DNA of 64,000 nucleotides from Methanocaldococcus infernus ME (GTDB lineage: Archaea > AGJL01 > Methanococci > Methanococcales > Methanocaldococcaceae): NCBI RefSeq assembly GCF_000092305.1, contig NC_014122.1, positions 1,264,195 through 1,328,194 of the forward strand, read 5' to 3'. The notes under the pieces are model-generated. The model made no database searches. It was given only the letters and a program-made list of their open reading frames with translations, and had not been told where the DNA came from. The position numbers and the translations under genes were made by a program. Positions 29,695 through 39,052 of the stretch are shown piece by piece (within the stretch, counting starts at the first letter, position 1; each line of letters starts with the position of its first letter).

Positions 29695-30178
29695 TTTTAA
29701 CCACCTTTTTAAAATAGTTAATTAAGCCACCAGCATCTAAGATTTCCTTCTCAACTCCCTTAGGAACTTTACACTCTATCTTAATCCCTTTGTTTATTAC
29801 TCTTATCTCTTCCTTATTTAGGTCAATCTCTATTATGTCTCCTTCTTCAATCTCATCAGTGTTAGCTATGACAGGATAGAGAGCATTGTTTATAGCATTC
29901 CTATAAAAGATTCTTGCAAAGCTCTTGGCTACAACTACAGGAATGCCAAGATACTTTATAGCTAATACAGCCTGCTCTCTTGAGGAGCCACAGCCAAAGT
30001 TTTCTCCAGCTACTATAATGTCTCCTTCCTTAACCTTCTTAGAGAATTCTTTATCTAAGCCATACATACAGTATTTAGCATACTCCCTTGGATCCCTTGC
30101 TCTTAAGTAAGGACCAGGGATAATTAGATCTGTATCTATATCATCTCCAAACTTCCAAACTCTTCCTTTGATGATCAA
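29678..30178 (-). CDS. hacB: homoaconitase/3-isopropylmalate dehydratase small subunit
   Basis: A 166-residue LeuD-type swivel subunit that forms an isomerising hydro-lyase with a LeuC-type large subunit. Blocks seen are [32 protein letters not shown] and [16 protein letters not shown]. The substrate loop reads YLRA; an arginine here is typical of methanogen homoaconitase (coenzyme B biosynthesis), whereas YLV-type loops belong to isopropylmalate isomerase. So homoaconitase is favoured, though not certain. It starts at a TTG after a GGGGG site and lies 11 bases downstream of the gate-protein gene. Confidence 0.82.
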   Translation of the reverse strand: MIIKGRVWKFGDDIDTDLIIPGPYLRARDPREYAKYCMYGLDKEFSKKVKEGDIIVAGENFGCGSSREQAVLAIKYLGIPVVVAKSFARIFYRNAINNALYPVIANTDEIEEGDIIEIDLNKEEIRVINKGIKIECKVPKGVEKEILDAGGLINYFKKVVKSENKA

Positions 30179-30189
30179 GCTTTCCCCCT

Positions 30190-31137
30190 TCAGAAGAATT
30201 TTAGTAAGATAACTATATAGATGATGTCTAAGAATAAAGTTATTAGAGCATTAATAATAACTATCTTAGTTCCTAACCTTAAGCCAAATAGTGAGGTTTG
30301 TAGGGGAAGAGAGTGTCTAATATACTTACTTGAGAAACTTACTATATTCCCTATGATTAGCCCAATAATTATTTCCTTTGGAGTTAGCAAGTTATTCCTT
30401 AAAAATTCTCCAGCCATAACTATGGCTGCATTGACGTTAAGAGTTTCAGTTAAAGCCAAGATAGCAACATTAGGGCTTAAGTTTAAGAGGTTAGTTATTG
30501 GCTTAACAAGGTTGGCAAATGTATTAAAAAAGCCAACTTTTGATAAAAAGGTTACTAATGTAATCATTGAGAACATAATTATTCCTAATCTCTTACCAAA
30601 CTTTAAGGTCTTTTTTAATGAATCTCTTAAATTCTTCTTTTTATCAATCTTTTCAAGTTTAAAATCTTTATTTTCTGAACTTGAAAACTTATAAAGTATG
30701 ATAAAGCCAATCAAACTTTTAATTATTGAAGTTAATAATCTAATTAAGATAAAGATAACTCCAACAAAGCCAAGGATTGGGATAACCACAGGAATAAAGA
30801 AGGTTAAAAGATGAGAGAAAACTGAGGGAAAAGAGTTTAACAAAGAGGAGCCAATAACTTCAATCTCATTAACCTTTCCCTCTTTATAGCCAGTTGCTAA
30901 GATTGTGTAGCCAACAGTTGGGCTTAGAAAGCAAGTTAGGAATGAGTATGTTGAGACTTGGTTTATATTTACTCTTTTTAGGAGAGGGGATAGTAGCTTA
31001 GAAATATTTGAGAGGATCCCTAAGTTTATTAGAAAGTTTATGATAAAGATAGTTGGTAAAATAATAGCTAATAATTTTATTGTGTAAATTCCTGAAATTT
31101 TTAAACTTTCTAATAGCTCAGCTATCATAACTATCAT
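30190..31137 (-). CDS. nucleoside-recognition/Gate domain membrane protein
   Basis: A 315-residue polytopic membrane protein with about eight hydrophobic helices. It has two similar halves resembling the Gate (nucleoside recognition) domain, with small-residue-rich motifs such as [19 protein letters not shown] and [14 protein letters not shown]. Proteins of this kind are found in archaea and in bacterial spore maturation pairs, with unknown transported substrates. The start is uncertain: ATGs at 31137 and 31128 both lack a strong ribosome site. It is the first gene of the run leading to bpsA. Confidence 0.7.
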   Translation of the reverse strand: MIVMIAELLESLKISGIYTIKLLAIILPTIFIINFLINLGILSNISKLLSPLLKRVNINQVSTYSFLTCFLSPTVGYTILATGYKEGKVNEIEVIGSSLLNSFPSVFSHLLTFFIPVVIPILGFVGVIFILIRLLTSIIKSLIGFIILYKFSSSENKDFKLEKIDKKKNLRDSLKKTLKFGKRLGIIMFSMITLVTFLSKVGFFNTFANLVKPITNLLNLSPNVAILALTETLNVNAAIVMAGEFLRNNLLTPKEIIIGLIIGNIVSFSSKYIRHSLPLQTSLFGLRLGTKIVIINALITLFLDIIYIVILLKFF

Positions 31138-31550
31138 GCTAAAAACTTTTTGATGGGGTTTTTATATTTATTGGTTTTTAGGTTTTATCTTGTTTAAAGT
31201 TTTTGTTTTTAGGTTTTTGTTGTTTTTAGATGATTTTGTTGGTTTTTATTTGGTTTTTGGTTGGTTTCGGAGGGTAGCTTAATGTTATTAATTTAAATAT
31301 TCGGTTTTTGTGAATTATTGGGATTTTTTAGTTTTTTAGGTTATTTATTTTTAGAATTTTGTTTTCCCTTTGGAAATTTCGTTTTTAGTTTAAAGGTTTG
31401 ATTTTATTTTAGTATTAAGGAAAATAAGAATTTTTACCAAACTTCGGATCTTTTTAAATAAATGGAAGAACCTAACCTTCATCCAGTTGATTAGGGATAA
31501 AGCTTATATACTATAAGAGCGAATGTTATAAACACGCAAAATTTTGCCTT
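31138..31550 (+). promoter_or_regulatory. CRISPR leader, T/G-rich
   Basis: A non-coding stretch of about 410 bases before the first CRISPR repeat. Bases 31145-31400 are strikingly T- and G-rich on the plus strand and poor in A and C, with repeated TTTTGGTTTTT-like blocks. TATA-like sequences lie at about 31453-31459 (TTTAAATA) and 31503-31511. Position and composition fit a leader that drives transcription and spacer insertion on the plus strand. The polarity agrees with the repeat ending in GAAAC. Confidence 0.6.
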
Positions 31551-31779
31551 GTAAAATAACGCCCCTAAGGGGATGGAAACGATAGTTATTATGGGATTGC
31601 TAAAAATATGGTATCGTAAAATAACGCCCCTAAGGGGATGGAAACTGCGGGGCTAAACAAAGAAAAAGGGGGGTTGAGAATGGTAAAATAACGCCCCTAA
31701 GGGGATGGAAACTATTTTTCAAGGTTGTTTAAAACCTCTTCAATTTCCTGTAAAATAACGCCCCTAAGGGGATGGAAAC
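31551..31779 (+). CRISPR. CRISPR array, four repeats and three spacers
   Basis: Four identical 30-base repeats at 31551-31580, 31616-31645, 31683-31712 and 31750-31779, separated by spacers of 35, 37 and 37 bases. The repeat starts GTAAAATAAC, holds the palindrome CCCCTAAGGGG and ends ATGGAAAC, a 5' handle typical of archaeal type I/III systems. Even the last repeat is perfect, so the array is either young or recently shortened. No cas gene is present in the window, so it depends on effector genes elsewhere. Spacer targets are unknown. Confidence 0.97.
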
Positions 31780-31825
31780 TTAAGAGATAGAAACGAAAAA
31801 ATATATCCAAAAAACAGTTAGTGAA

Positions 31826-33136
31826 TCAAAAATCATAATTCACCATACATGAAGCAAAATAGGGATTGGCTACAGCATGATTGTGAAAATAGGAGCCTAA
31901 AACTTTACCATTACATAAACCATCTAAATTATTTATAATTCCCTTTCCTCTTAAAATTTTAATTAAAAGTTTTCCCTTAACATCAACTAACTTAGAGTAA
32001 TGGAACTCATGGCCCTTAACTACTTTATCTTTTTTCCCTATTAAGCAATCTTCTTTAAATTTAGCTATAACATAGCTTAATCCTTGAACTTCCCTTGTCA
32101 TTATGGCTTTACAGTCCAAGAGGGAAGCCATAGGGTAGTTATCAATAGATTTAGATAGATACATTAAGCCCCCACACTCTCCATATATGTAACCATCAAA
32201 TTCCCTTAAACTCTCCAACAGTTCTTTATTCCTACTTAATCTCTCTTTAAAAAGCTCTGGATAGCCTCCACCTATGTAGAGAAGGTCAACATCAGGAACT
32301 TCTTTATCATGTAAAGGAGAGAAAAACTTTATCTTAGCTCCATTCTCTTTTAAGGCATCAAAGTTGTCCCAGTAATAAAAGTTGAAGGCTTCATCATAAG
32401 CCACTCCAACCTTTTTATAGCTCTTTTCAACCTCCCAAAGGTAAACCTTGTCAACCTCTTCAAAGTCATAGTCAGAAATCTCTAAGATCTTGGAGAGATC
32501 AAGATAGCTCTCTATAACTTCCCCCCACTTCTCTATTTTCTCAGATAAATCTTTTTCTGCAGTTGGCACTAAGCCTAAGTGTCTGCTCTCAGTATTTAAT
32601 AGAGAGGTTCTTGGAATGAAGCCAAGAATTTCAACCTCAGGGAGATAGTAAGAGAAAGCCTCTTTAAGCTTTTTTATATGCTTCTCTCCTCTCACTTGGT
32701 TAAAAATAACTCCTCTAATATTTATGTTATCAAAGCTTAAAAATCCTTTAACAATGGCTACAGCACTTCTTGTTATACTCTTAGCATTTACAATTAAAAT
32801 AACTGGACAACCTAAGATCTTAGCTATACTTGCTGAGCTTCCAACATCAGAGGTTGGAGAAAAGCCTTCATATAAGCCCCTAACCCCCTCAATAATATTA
32901 ATTTCTTTAGCATTCTTTTGGAATAGATATTTTATTTGTTCTTCATTCATGAAGAAAGAGTCTAAGTTTCTTCCAGGGTTCCCTGTTGCCATGTAGTGAT
33001 AAGATGGATCTATATAATCAGGGCCAACCTTAAATCCTTGAACATCATACTTTTTAGATAGAGCTTTCATAATTCCTGTGGTTATTACTGTCTTCCCTAC
33101 TTCACTTGACACTCCTGAGATGAGAACAGCTTTCAT
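31826..33136 (-). CDS. cfbB: cobyrinate / Ni-sirohydrochlorin a,c-diamide synthase
   Basis: A CbiA-type amidotransferase that amidates two acetate side chains, either of Ni-sirohydrochlorin for F430 or of cobyrinate for corrinoids. One protein may do both in methanogens. The P-loop-like N-terminus is SGVSSEVGKTVITTGIM. The substrate region holds GFKVGPDYIDPSYH and GVRGLYEG, and the glutamine amidotransferase domain has GGGYPEL, YGECGGLMYL (Cys nucleophile) and KGHEFHYS. The start is the ATG of MKAVLISG at 33136, after GAGGG; an upstream open frame enters the divergent gene. It starts 26 bases from a divergent gene. Confidence 0.88.
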   Translation of the reverse strand: MKAVLISGVSSEVGKTVITTGIMKALSKKYDVQGFKVGPDYIDPSYHYMATGNPGRNLDSFFMNEEQIKYLFQKNAKEINIIEGVRGLYEGFSPTSDVGSSASIAKILGCPVILIVNAKSITRSAVAIVKGFLSFDNINIRGVIFNQVRGEKHIKKLKEAFSYYLPEVEILGFIPRTSLLNTESRHLGLVPTAEKDLSEKIEKWGEVIESYLDLSKILEISDYDFEEVDKVYLWEVEKSYKKVGVAYDEAFNFYYWDNFDALKENGAKIKFFSPLHDKEVPDVDLLYIGGGYPELFKERLSRNKELLESLREFDGYIYGECGGLMYLSKSIDNYPMASLLDCKAIMTREVQGLSYVIAKFKEDCLIGKKDKVVKGHEFHYSKLVDVKGKLLIKILRGKGIINNLDGLCNGKVLGSYFHNHAVANPYFASCMVNYDF

Positions 33137-33162
33137 ACTAAAACCCTCTTTTAGGTGAGAAC

Positions 33163-34038
33163 TTGAAAGTGATTCCAATAGCTTCAGAAAGTTTAGGAGT
33201 TAGATCACTCTCCACTTTTATAAAAACTAAGGATATAGCCTTAGTTATAGATCCAGGCTTAGCCTTGGCTCCAGATAGATACAAGTTAGAGCCAGCAGAG
33301 ATAGAGTTTGAAACACTACATAAGCTTAGAGAAGAGCTAAATAAGTATTGTGAAAAAGCCAATATCTTGGTTATCTCTCATTATCATTATGATCACTATA
33401 CTCCATTTTTTGATGATAAATATTTAGAGTCTAAAAACTATGCCTCCAAAATATATAGAGATAAGATCTTACTTATAAAGCATCCTACTGAACACATAAA
33501 CCAAAGTCAAATGAATAGAGCTAAGGAATTTTTAGAGAATGTCAAAGACTTAGCCAAGAAAATAGAGTTTGCTGACAATAAAGAGTTTGTATTTGGAGAT
33601 ACAAGAATTAAGATCTCAAAGCCTTTCCCTCATGGGAAGGATGATAAATTAGGATATGTGATAATAACAATAGTTGATGATGGAAATTTTAAAGTGATGC
33701 ATACTTCAGACACTCAAGGGATATTATTTGATGAGATTAAAGATTTAATAATAAGGGAGAATCCTAACCTCCTAATTGTTGGGGGGCCTCCAACATATAT
33801 GATGTACAGATATGGGAAAAAATCTTTAGAGCTAACAAATAAGAACCTTGATGAAATTAGGAAAAAGATAGATGGAACTATTATTATAGACCATCACTTA
33901 GTTAGAGACAAGAAATTTAAGGAGAAGATAAATATTGACTTTATAACCATGGCTGAATACTTAGGGAAAAAGAACATGCCTTTAGAAGCTTATAGAAAAG
34001 AGCTTCATAAAGGAATGAAAATAGAAGAGTTATTTTAG
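33163..34038 (+). CDS. metallo-beta-lactamase-fold protein, UPF0282-like
   Basis: A 291-residue member of the metallo-beta-lactamase fold. The metal-binding block is SHYHYDHYTPFF near residue 72; further ligands are seen in MHTSDTQG and the late histidine pair IIIDHHLVRDKKF. The size and the archaeal-only look match family UPF0282. The biochemical activity is not known; nucleic-acid hydrolysis is one possibility for the fold. The start is a TTG with GGTGAGAAC upstream. A stem-loop with a T-run directly follows the stop codon. Confidence 0.78.
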   Translation: MKVIPIASESLGVRSLSTFIKTKDIALVIDPGLALAPDRYKLEPAEIEFETLHKLREELNKYCEKANILVISHYHYDHYTPFFDDKYLESKNYASKIYRDKILLIKHPTEHINQSQMNRAKEFLENVKDLAKKIEFADNKEFVFGDTRIKISKPFPHGKDDKLGYVIITIVDDGNFKVMHTSDTQGILFDEIKDLIIRENPNLLIVGGPPTYMMYRYGKKSLELTNKNLDEIRKKIDGTIIIDHHLVRDKKFKEKINIDFITMAEYLGKKNMPLEAYRKELHKGMKIEELF

Positions 34039-34073
34039 TTGCAATCCTCATTAAGTCAGATTGCAACTTTTTT
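34039..34073 (+). terminator. stem-loop plus T-run between convergent genes
   Basis: Immediately after the stop codon, TTGCAATC (34039-34046) and GATTGCAA (34059-34066) form a perfect 8-base stem with a 12-base loop. C and then a run of six T (34068-34073) follow. This has the form of an intrinsic terminator and separates the plus-strand gene from the convergent rpsJ, whose stop lies 20 bases further. Archaeal termination mainly needs the T-run, so the role of the stem is uncertain. Confidence 0.6.
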
Positions 34074-34092
34074 AAGGCTTTTGAGATTTTAT

Positions 34093-34398
34093 TTATTTAA
34101 AAATCATCTCAATCTGAACATTGTCAGGAATCTTTATTCTTGTTATGTGCCTTAAAGCTCTGTCATCAGCATCAATCTCTATTAACCTCTTGTGAATCTT
34201 CAAGTACCATCTGTCAAAGGTTGATGAACCCTCCCCATCTGGACTTCTCCTTGTTGTAACCCTTAAGATCTTTGTTGGTAATGGGATTGGTCCTGACATA
34301 TCCACTCCTGTCTTCTCAGCTATCTCCTTTATTTGCCTACATATTTCATCTAAGACTACATGATCAGTACTTGACAACTTTATCCTTACTCTCTTCAT
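34093..34398 (-). CDS. rpsJ: 30S ribosomal protein S10
   Basis: A 101-residue archaeal S10 (uS10). Diagnostic stretches are [38 protein letters not shown] and [19 protein letters not shown]. It lies 61 bases downstream of the EF-1alpha gene in the order common to archaea, and is probably co-transcribed. Confidence 0.97.
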   Translation of the reverse strand: MKRVRIKLSSTDHVVLDEICRQIKEIAEKTGVDMSGPIPLPTKILRVTTRRSPDGEGSSTFDRWYLKIHKRLIEIDADDRALRHITRIKIPDNVQIEMIFK

Positions 34399-34459
34399 AC
34401 TCTCACCTTTAGATTTAAATTTAAAAATTTAGAAAAATATTAAAAAAAGAAAAAAGGAT

Positions 34460-35746
34460 TTATTTGTTCTTAGGCTTGACATCTATAGCCATTCCAGCAG
34501 CTATAGTCATACCCATATCTCTGATAGCGAATCTTCCTAATTGTGGAATCTCTCTAACGTTTTCTATAACCATTGGCTTAGTTGGTTTTATTCTAACGAT
34601 TGCAGCGTCTCCAGTCTTTAAGAACTGTGGATTCTCTTCAATAACTTGTCCAGTTCTTGGGTCTAATTTCTTTAATAACTCAACGAATGTACAGGCAACT
34701 TGTGCAGTGTGTGCGTGGAAGACTGGTGTGTAACCAACGGTTATAGCTGTTGGGTGTTGTAAGATAACGATCTGTGCTGTAAATTCATCAGCAACTGTTG
34801 GTGGGTTGTCTGGATGTCCACAGACGTCTCCTCTCTTAATGTCTTTCTTACTAACTCCTCTAACGTTAAATCCTATGTTGTCTCCAGGCTCTGCTTGTGG
34901 AATTTGCTCGTGGTGCATCTCTATGGACTTAACTTCTCCACTAACTCCTGCAGGTTCAAAGACAACCTTATCTCCAGGTCTTAAGATTCCAGTTTCAACT
35001 CTACCAACTGGGACAGTACCGACTCCAGTGATTGAGTAAACGTCTTGTATTGGGATTCTTAATGGTAAATTAACTGGTTTTTCTGGTGGTTGGAACTTGT
35101 CAATAGCTTCAACTAATGTTGGACCCTTGTACCATGGCATGTTTTCTGATCTCTTAACGACGTTGTCTCCTTTTAATGAAGCGGTTGGGATAAAGTCTAT
35201 CTGATCTGGGTTGTAACCTAATATCTTTAATAACTGCTCAGATAACATTTTTTTCATTTTTTCGTATTCTTCTTGGCTGTAATTGACAGTATCCATTTTG
35301 TTTATACAAACTGCTATTTGCTTAATTCCTAATGTTCTTGCTAAGAACATGTGCTCTCTTGTTTGTGGCTGGATTCCTGTCTTAGCGTCGTTAACATCAA
35401 CGACTAAGATAGCTGCATCAGCCTGAGAAGCCCCTGTAATCATGTTTTTAATGAAGTCTTTGTGTCCTGGACAATCCACGATAGTAACTTCATACTTCTT
35501 AGTTTCGAACTTCTTGTGAGCAACGTCTATAGTAACTCCTCTTTCTCTCTCTTCTTTTAACTTATCCATAACATAGGCAAACTCGAATCCTGCCTTACCT
35601 CTCTCCTGAGCTTCTCTTTTTAATTTTTCTAACTCTTGTGGGTCGATAGCTCCACTGTCATATAATAATCTTCCGACGGTTGTTGACTTTCCAGCATCAA
35701 CGTGTCCAATGAATGCTACGTTTAAAACTGGTTTTTGCTTAGCCAT
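34460..35746 (-). CDS. tuf: translation elongation factor EF-1alpha (aEF1A)
   Basis: The GTPase that delivers aminoacyl-tRNA to the ribosome; 428 residues. G1 is GHVDAGKST (residues 14-22), G3 DCPGHKDF, G4 NKMD, and domains 2 and 3 are complete up to [13 protein letters not shown]. Codon use is distinct from the neighbours (more ACG, GTT and GGT), as expected for a very highly expressed gene. The ribosome site is AAGGTGAT before the ATG. It heads the tuf-rpsJ unit; tRNA-Ser and rpl11 lie upstream on the same strand. Confidence 0.98.
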   Translation of the reverse strand: MAKQKPVLNVAFIGHVDAGKSTTVGRLLYDSGAIDPQELEKLKREAQERGKAGFEFAYVMDKLKEERERGVTIDVAHKKFETKKYEVTIVDCPGHKDFIKNMITGASQADAAILVVDVNDAKTGIQPQTREHMFLARTLGIKQIAVCINKMDTVNYSQEEYEKMKKMLSEQLLKILGYNPDQIDFIPTASLKGDNVVKRSENMPWYKGPTLVEAIDKFQPPEKPVNLPLRIPIQDVYSITGVGTVPVGRVETGILRPGDKVVFEPAGVSGEVKSIEMHHEQIPQAEPGDNIGFNVRGVSKKDIKRGDVCGHPDNPPTVADEFTAQIVILQHPTAITVGYTPVFHAHTAQVACTFVELLKKLDPRTGQVIEENPQFLKTGDAAIVRIKPTKPMVIENVREIPQLGRFAIRDMGMTIAAGMAIDVKPKNK

Positions 35747-35804
35747 ATTATCACCTTAATTTCACATTTTTAGAAATTTTTTGTTAAATTATTGTTATAA
35801 TGGG

Positions 35805-35832
35805 TTTATAATCTTTATGGTTTATAAACTTA
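35805..35832 (-). promoter_or_regulatory. putative promoter of the tuf-rpsJ unit
   Basis: Minus-strand TATA-like elements AAGTTTATAAACC and ATTATAAACC lie in the 90-base gap between the end of tRNA-Ser and the EF-1alpha ATG. Either could act as the TATA box, giving a leader of about 30-60 bases. Which one is used cannot be told from sequence. Confidence 0.4.
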
Positions 35833-35836
35833 ATGA

Positions 35837-35921
35837 CGCGGGGGCCGGGATTTGAACCCGGGTAGGGCTATGCCCAACGGGATTAGCAGTCCCGCGCCGT
35901 ACCAGGCTGGGCCACCCCCGC
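35837..35921 (-). tRNA. tRNA-Ser (anticodon GCT)
   Basis: An 85-base tRNA with the long variable arm of class II serine tRNAs. On the minus strand it starts GCGGGGGTGGCCC and ends CCCCCGC plus a G discriminator, with the anticodon loop reading CTGCTAA (anticodon GCT). The T-arm GGGTTCAAATCCC is standard. The CCA end is not encoded. It lies between rpl11 and the EF-1alpha gene, on the same strand. Confidence 0.96.
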
Positions 35922-35988
35922 ATAAAAAGGGTTATTATAGGAAAATTATTATGTGGGAATGATAATAAATTTATGGAGTATATATACT

Positions 35989-36477
35989 TTACTCTTCCTT
36001 AAAGTAGTCATCATAAACTCCTTCATCAATCTCCTTCTGAACAACCTTAGGATCTTTTCCTTCTACAGTAACCCCCATGGAAACACAGGTTCCTAAAACC
36101 TCCTTAGCAGCATTTTTTAAAGTGTAGGAGAGCATAGCATCCTTTTTAATCTTAGCTATTTTTATGACTTGATCCATACTTAAGTTACCAACAACCTCAT
36201 GCTTTGGCTCATGAGCTCCTTTTTCTATTCCTAACTCTTTTTTAATTAAAGCTGATGTTGGAGGAATTCCAACCTCAATTTCAAAACTTCTTGTTTCAGT
36301 ATCAACTATAACCTTAACAGGAACCTGCATTCCAGCATAGTCCTTAGTTTTCTCATTAATAGCTTTAACAACCTGCATAACATTAACTCCCAATGGACCA
36401 ATGGCTGGCCCCAATGGTGGCCCAGCTGTTGCCTGTCCTCCAGTAACTAAAACTTCAACCACTTCCTTTTTCCCCAT
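35989..36477 (-). CDS. rpl11: 50S ribosomal protein L11
   Basis: A 162-residue archaeal L11 (uL11), part of the GTPase-associated centre. Diagnostic segments are [20 protein letters not shown], the central [16 protein letters not shown] and the C-terminal [20 protein letters not shown]. The gene is followed by tRNA-Ser on the same strand. The 165-base gap upstream separates it from the divergent thrS and shows only AT-rich promoter-like sequence. Confidence 0.97.
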   Translation of the reverse strand: MGKKEVVEVLVTGGQATAGPPLGPAIGPLGVNVMQVVKAINEKTKDYAGMQVPVKVIVDTETRSFEIEVGIPPTSALIKKELGIEKGAHEPKHEVVGNLSMDQVIKIAKIKKDAMLSYTLKNAAKEVLGTCVSMGVTVEGKDPKVVQKEIDEGVYDDYFKEE

Positions 36478-36644
36478 GTTTCCACCAAATTAATAATTTT
36501 AAAAATTTTTGGCTTATACTAATTTTAGGTGTTATTATATATATTTTACTACCCATTGATTAAGTTAATTTCATTACTATAGCTAAAGTATAAAAATTTA
36601 GTTTAAAATTTAATAATTAAATTTTTAGTTAAGAAGGGGAAAAC

Positions 36645-38477
36645 ATGAGAATGTTGTTAATACACTCTGACTACTTAGAATTTGAAGCCAAGGAAAAAAC
36701 AAAGATAGCTGAAGATACTGAAAATTTAAAGGGCAAGCTTGAGGAATGTTTAGTTTCTTTTATAGCTGTAGAGAGAGAGGATGAAAGTAATGTTAAAGGA
36801 ATTATTGATAAAGCTGTTGAAGAAATAAAGAAAGTGGCTGAGAAGTTAAAGGTTAAGAATATTGTTATCTACCCCTATGCTCATCTCTCTTCTAACCTAT
36901 CTTCTCCAGAAACTGCTTTAGAGGTTTTAAAAGGAATTGAGAAAGAGCTTAAAAAAGAGTTTAATGTCCTAAGAGCTCCATTTGGTTGGTATAAGGCTTT
37001 TAAGTTAAGTTGTAAAGGACATCCACTAAGTGAGTTATCAAGGAAGATAGTCCCAGAGGAAGAGAAGAAGGAGAAGGAAGAGGTTGAATCAGAGTTTTAC
37101 TTAATAAAGGATGGAGAACTTATAAAAATTGATAAAGATAACTTGAAGGTTATTGAAAACAAGTATCTTAGACAGTTGGCAAAGTATGAGTTAGGAATAA
37201 GAGAGAGCTTAGAAAAGGAGCCTAAGCATGTGAAGTTAATCAAAGAAAAAGAAATTTGTAGTAATGAAGAAGCTTCAGATCTTGGACACTTTAGATGGTA
37301 TCCTAAGGGTAAGTTGATTAGGGATTTAATAGCTGACTATGTCTATTACTTAGTTCTCTCACATGGAGCTATGCCAGTGGAAACTCCTGTGATGTATGAC
37401 TTAAACAATAAGGCTATTAAGGAACATGCTGACAAGTTTGGAGAGAGACAGTATAGGTTTAGAATGGGTAATAAAGAGTTGATGTTAAGATTTGCAGCCT
37501 GTTTTGGACAGTTTATGATAAAAAAGGATATGTATTTGTTACCTAAGTATCTTCCTTTAAAGTTGTATGAGCTCTCAACCTACAGTTTTAGATATGAGCA
37601 AAGTGGAGAGCTTGTAGGTTTAAAGAGATTGAGAGCCTTTACAATGCCTGATATGCATACAGTTTGCTTAAACTTAGAGCAAGCTATGGAAGAGTTTGAA
37701 AAACAGTTCTGGATGTGTCTAAAAACTGGAGAAGATTTAGAGTTAGACTACTATGTTATCTTTAGATTCACCAAGGATTTCTTTGAAGAGCATAAAGATT
37801 GGTTCCTAAGGATGGCTAAGGAGTATAAGGAGAGGTATAATAAAGATTTGCTCTTAGAAATTCTTCCTAAGAGAAAGCACTACTGGGTTGGAAAGGTAGA
37901 TATTGCTGTCATAGACAGCTTGGGAAGGCCTATAGAGAACCCAACAGTACAGATAGATGTTGAAAGTAGTAAGAGATTTGATATTAAAGTTCATGCTGAT
38001 AAAGAGATTTATCCTATTATTCTACACTGCTCTCCAACAGGCTCAATTGAGAGGGTTATCTGTGCCCTCTTAGAGAGAGATATGGAACTTCCCTACTTCC
38101 CAATCTGGCTCTCTCCTATTCAAGTTAGGGTTATCTCAGTCTCAGAGAAGTATAATGAGTATGCTGAAAATATAGTTAAAGAGCTAATAAAGAATAATAT
38201 TAGAGCTGACTTAGATGATAGAGACTTAAGAGTTGGTAAGAAGATAAGAGAGGCTGGGAAGGATTGGGTTCCTTATGTTGTTGTGGTTGGAGAGGAAGAG
38301 GTTAAGGGTAACAAATTAACTGTAACCATAAGGGAGAAGTCAACTTTAAAAGAGCCATACAAGGTTAAGATGAGCTTAGAAGAGCTTATAAAAGAGGTTA
38401 AGGAGAAGTGTAAAGATAAGCCATTTAGGCCTCTTCCATTACCTTATAAAGTTTCCTTACAACCAAAGTTTAACTGA
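36645..38477 (+). CDS. thrS: threonyl-tRNA synthetase, archaeal type
   Basis: A 610-residue class II synthetase. The first 140 or so residues are the archaeal editing domain (DTD-like fold, MRMLLIHSDYLEFEAKEKT), which differs from bacterial ThrS. The catalytic core shows GHFRWYPKGKLIRDLIADY, the motif 2 region YSFRYEQSGELVGLKRLRAF and HCSPTGSIERVICALLERD. The anticodon domain ends with DLDDRDLRVGKKIREAGKDW. It is the first gene of a four-gene plus-strand unit. Confidence 0.96.
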   Translation: MRMLLIHSDYLEFEAKEKTKIAEDTENLKGKLEECLVSFIAVEREDESNVKGIIDKAVEEIKKVAEKLKVKNIVIYPYAHLSSNLSSPETALEVLKGIEKELKKEFNVLRAPFGWYKAFKLSCKGHPLSELSRKIVPEEEKKEKEEVESEFYLIKDGELIKIDKDNLKVIENKYLRQLAKYELGIRESLEKEPKHVKLIKEKEICSNEEASDLGHFRWYPKGKLIRDLIADYVYYLVLSHGAMPVETPVMYDLNNKAIKEHADKFGERQYRFRMGNKELMLRFAACFGQFMIKKDMYLLPKYLPLKLYELSTYSFRYEQSGELVGLKRLRAFTMPDMHTVCLNLEQAMEEFEKQFWMCLKTGEDLELDYYVIFRFTKDFFEEHKDWFLRMAKEYKERYNKDLLLEILPKRKHYWVGKVDIAVIDSLGRPIENPTVQIDVESSKRFDIKVHADKEIYPIILHCSPTGSIERVICALLERDMELPYFPIWLSPIQVRVISVSEKYNEYAENIVKELIKNNIRADLDDRDLRVGKKIREAGKDWVPYVVVVGEEEVKGNKLTVTIREKSTLKEPYKVKMSLEELIKEVKEKCKDKPFRPLPLPYKVSLQPKFN

Positions 38478-38482
38478 TAGCT

Positions 38483-39040
38483 ATGTCTGTCCCTAACTTT
38501 TGTGATGCTGGGGCTAAGCCAATAAGAGGGGTTAAGCCAATATACTGTGAAAAATTTGTTATTGGAGAGGCTGTTACAGTTAAAGCTGATGATGAAGACT
38601 GGGGGACGGTGGTTAAAGCTATTGATTATGCCAGAGGAAAGATAATAGTTGCTGAGATCTCTGGAGAAGAGAGAGCTGTCTGGGGTGGCTTAGCTTCCCT
38701 AAATGCTAAAATTTTTGGGGTTAAGGGAGTTGTAATTTATGGTTATGTTAGGGATGTTGAAGACATTATAAGATTAAAATTTCCTGTCTTTGCCAAGGGA
38801 ATTTTACCAAATGCTGGAAAGCCAATAGGAAGGGGTAAGATAAATGAGCCTATAAAGTTAGATGATATAGAGATAAAGCCAGGGGATTACATAGTTATGG
38901 ATAAGAATGGAGTAGCCTATATAAAGAGGGAAGAGCTGGAGAATATAAAGGAGAGGGTAAAGAAAATTAAAGAGAAGGAAAAGAATATAAGGGAGAAAAT
39001 ACTTAGAGGAAAAAGTTTAGCTGAAATTTTAAACTTGTAG
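38483..39040 (+). CDS. RraA/HMG-aldolase-family protein
   Basis: A 185-residue protein of the RraA (demethylmenaquinone methyltransferase-like) superfamily. It shows SVPNFCDAGAKPIRGVKPIY, an active-site-like WGGLASLNAKIFGVKGVVI and RGKINEPIKLDDIEIKPGD. Relatives include aldolases acting on 4-hydroxy-4-methyl-2-oxoglutarate and regulators of RNase E, so the true activity here is open. The last 30 residues are a charged helix. It begins 6 bases after thrS. Confidence 0.75.
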   Translation: MSVPNFCDAGAKPIRGVKPIYCEKFVIGEAVTVKADDEDWGTVVKAIDYARGKIIVAEISGEERAVWGGLASLNAKIFGVKGVVIYGYVRDVEDIIRLKFPVFAKGILPNAGKPIGRGKINEPIKLDDIEIKPGDYIVMDKNGVAYIKREELENIKERVKKIKEKEKNIREKILRGKSLAEILNL

Positions 39041-39052
39041 AGGGGTAGAGAA

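Noticed and set aside
31581..31749. Self-targeting CRISPR spacers
   Set aside because: I saw no match of the three spacers to other parts of this window by eye; a whole-genome search would be needed.
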